This document shows positions 62,976-64,000 of a DNA stretch of 64,000 nt, piece by piece; the first letter of the stretch is position 1, and each line of letters begins with the position of its first letter. The stretch comes from Rhododendron vialii. Lineage: Eukaryota > Streptophyta > Magnoliopsida > Ericales > Ericaceae. Below the pieces are notes generated by a model. That model saw only the letters and a program-made list of their open reading frames with translations. It was not told the origin of the DNA and searched no databases. The DNA lies in NCBI RefSeq assembly GCF_030253575.1, contig NC_080568.1, positions 29,756,001 through 29,820,000 on the forward strand. Reading direction: 5' to 3'. The position numbers and the translations under genes were made by a program.

Positions 62976-63262
62976 ATGGCTCCCTCTGCTTCTGCCCTCC
63001 TCAATCACCGTCACAATTATCGCCCCCAGCATTTACTCACATTTACTATACTGCCACTGCCCTCCCGTGCCCCTCCCTCTACCTGTAGTAGTAGTAATCT
63101 ACTCTACAATCTACCTCTGTCCCCCCTTCAAAGCTCAACCATCAATGCCTCTGCTTCCCGTTTTAGGGTTAGGGTTTGTTCATCCTCCTCCTCCGCCGCG
63201 TTTCAAGCCCTAATTTCAGACTCCGTGGACTTCGATGGGCTTCGATTCCTCCAGTTTTGCAG
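62976..63262 (+). CDS. First exon of a gene leaving the window, probably plastid-targeted
   Basis: An ATG at 62976 opens 95 codons (MAPSASALLNHRHNYRPQHL at the start) ending at a donor-like TTTTGCAG/GTTTGTG at 63262-63263. The N-terminus is very rich in Ser, Pro, Leu and Arg and poor in acidic residues up to about residue 70, as in chloroplast transit peptides. It then turns into AAFQALISDSVDFDGLRFLQ, the likely start of the mature protein. The upstream leader is CT-rich with many stop-free codons but no earlier ATG in frame. The remaining 738 bp to the window edge look like intron 1. I do not recognise the family, so no function is given. Targeting is inference from composition. Confidence 0.55.
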
Positions 63263-64000
63263 GTTTGTGCGCGTGTGCGTGTGTATGCGTTGTTTCAAAC
63301 TTGTCGTTTGGCTATTGTTTGTTTTTTCCGATATATTCTTGTATTTTTTATATGTTTATTTTATGGTTATTTCGATTTTGGGAGGTAGTTTCGATTCCTC
63401 AAGTTGCATGTTTGTGCGGCTTTCATATTTGTCGCTTCGCATTGTTTGTTTGACCCTTATCGTGTTTTTAAATGGTAATTTTTTCTGTTGACTGATTTAA
63501 AATAGGAGATTCTCTCTCTAGAAACCCTCACTCTCTTCTCTCTAAACTTCCTTACCTCTTTGGGTCTTTTTTTTTTTTGTAATTTAGAGTTCTGGAGCTT
63601 GGGTGTAGTGAAATGGTTAGACTTTGAATTTTTCTTCTTCTATGTTTCTTATGTTCAAATCCGTAGCTGTCACTGGTGAATGACACTTTGTTGTTTCTCT
63701 ACTGTACTCCTGTTACAGGTAAGAAGAAGAGATATTATTTTATAAAGATGCTGCATTGGACTGTACTTTCTTTGCTGTTCAGGTTTTGCTTTTAATTTCT
63801 CATTTAGAAGATTTGTAGCTATTCTGATGACGAACAGAGGGAAAAATGTGCCTTTTTTCTTTCTAAAATGTTGGTTGAATTTTGTTGGGGTATTTTGTTG
63901 TCAATGTTGTGTTAGTCGAGATGAGTGACATTTTTGCTGTTAATATTGGGTTAGACTGGGTAAGCGACATTTTTTTTCTGTTGATCTTGGGTTAGTTGGG
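63263..64000 (+). other. Probable first intron of the right-edge gene
   Basis: T-rich sequence with no convincing exon. Possible splice signals (TTACAGGTAAG at 63714-63724 and TGTTCAGGTTTTG at 63775) exist but no coding segment supports them. Confidence 0.4.

Noticed and set aside
62781-63491. 236-codon frame taken as a complete protein
   Set aside because: The first codon is GTG; the first ATG is at 62976, and the reading beyond 63262 passes a splice donor into T-rich intron-like sequence.

Overview
The window is nuclear DNA of a flowering plant, most likely a eudicot. The evidence is canonical GT-AG introns, plant-specific gene families (a KDEL-tailed papain-type protease, a BTB-TAZ protein, a plant pectate lyase, a Storekeeper/GeBP fragment), many GA/CT and AT microsatellites, and a dense population of small DNA transposons. 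I cannot fix the species. No organellar, bacterial or CRISPR-like content was seen.

Four genes could be assembled exon by exon with open reading frames kept across every junction. (1) 2483-4410 (+), a CEP-type cysteine endopeptidase of 363 aa ending in KDEL. (2) 4900-8007 (-), a cytosolic-type peptide methionine sulfoxide reductase A of 190 aa in two exons with a 2.5 kb intron; it converges on the protease gene. (3) 14143-19155 (-), a BTB/POZ-TAZ scaffold protein of 358 aa in five exons. (4) 52226-55233 (-), a secreted pectate lyase of 404 aa in four exons. A fifth gene begins near the right edge (62976, +) and runs out of the window. The genes are functionally unrelated and each appears to have its own promoter.

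Broken genes: an N-terminal fragment of the 26S proteasome ATPase RPT1 (33707-35549, -) with a triplicated first-exon segment, an inserted retroposon and no AAA domain; an unrecognised multi-exon gene relic (37183-39452, -) with an in-frame stop; and a GeBP/Storekeeper copy (41828-42405, +) with frameshifts and a stop, lying inside a transposon.

Mobile DNA dominates the rest. The centrepiece is a 6.6 kb PIF/Harbinger element (26831-33429) that carries both expected genes, a Myb/SANT-like ORF1 and a DDE transposase, without visible breaks. Nested in it are an 832 bp hAT derivative with perfect 13 bp inverted ends and an exact 8 bp target duplication, and a foldback MITE in a TA repeat. Other elements include Stowaway-like and Tourist-like MITEs, a Pack-type Harbinger carrying the GeBP fragment, a 782 bp foldback element with an exact 9 bp duplication, a 394 bp near-perfect foldback, and a tRNA-derived SINE with a 16 bp target duplication. 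The left edge holds a head-to-head array of about 21 bp minisatellite units (281-800) that forms one long inverted repeat and is the least explained structure here.
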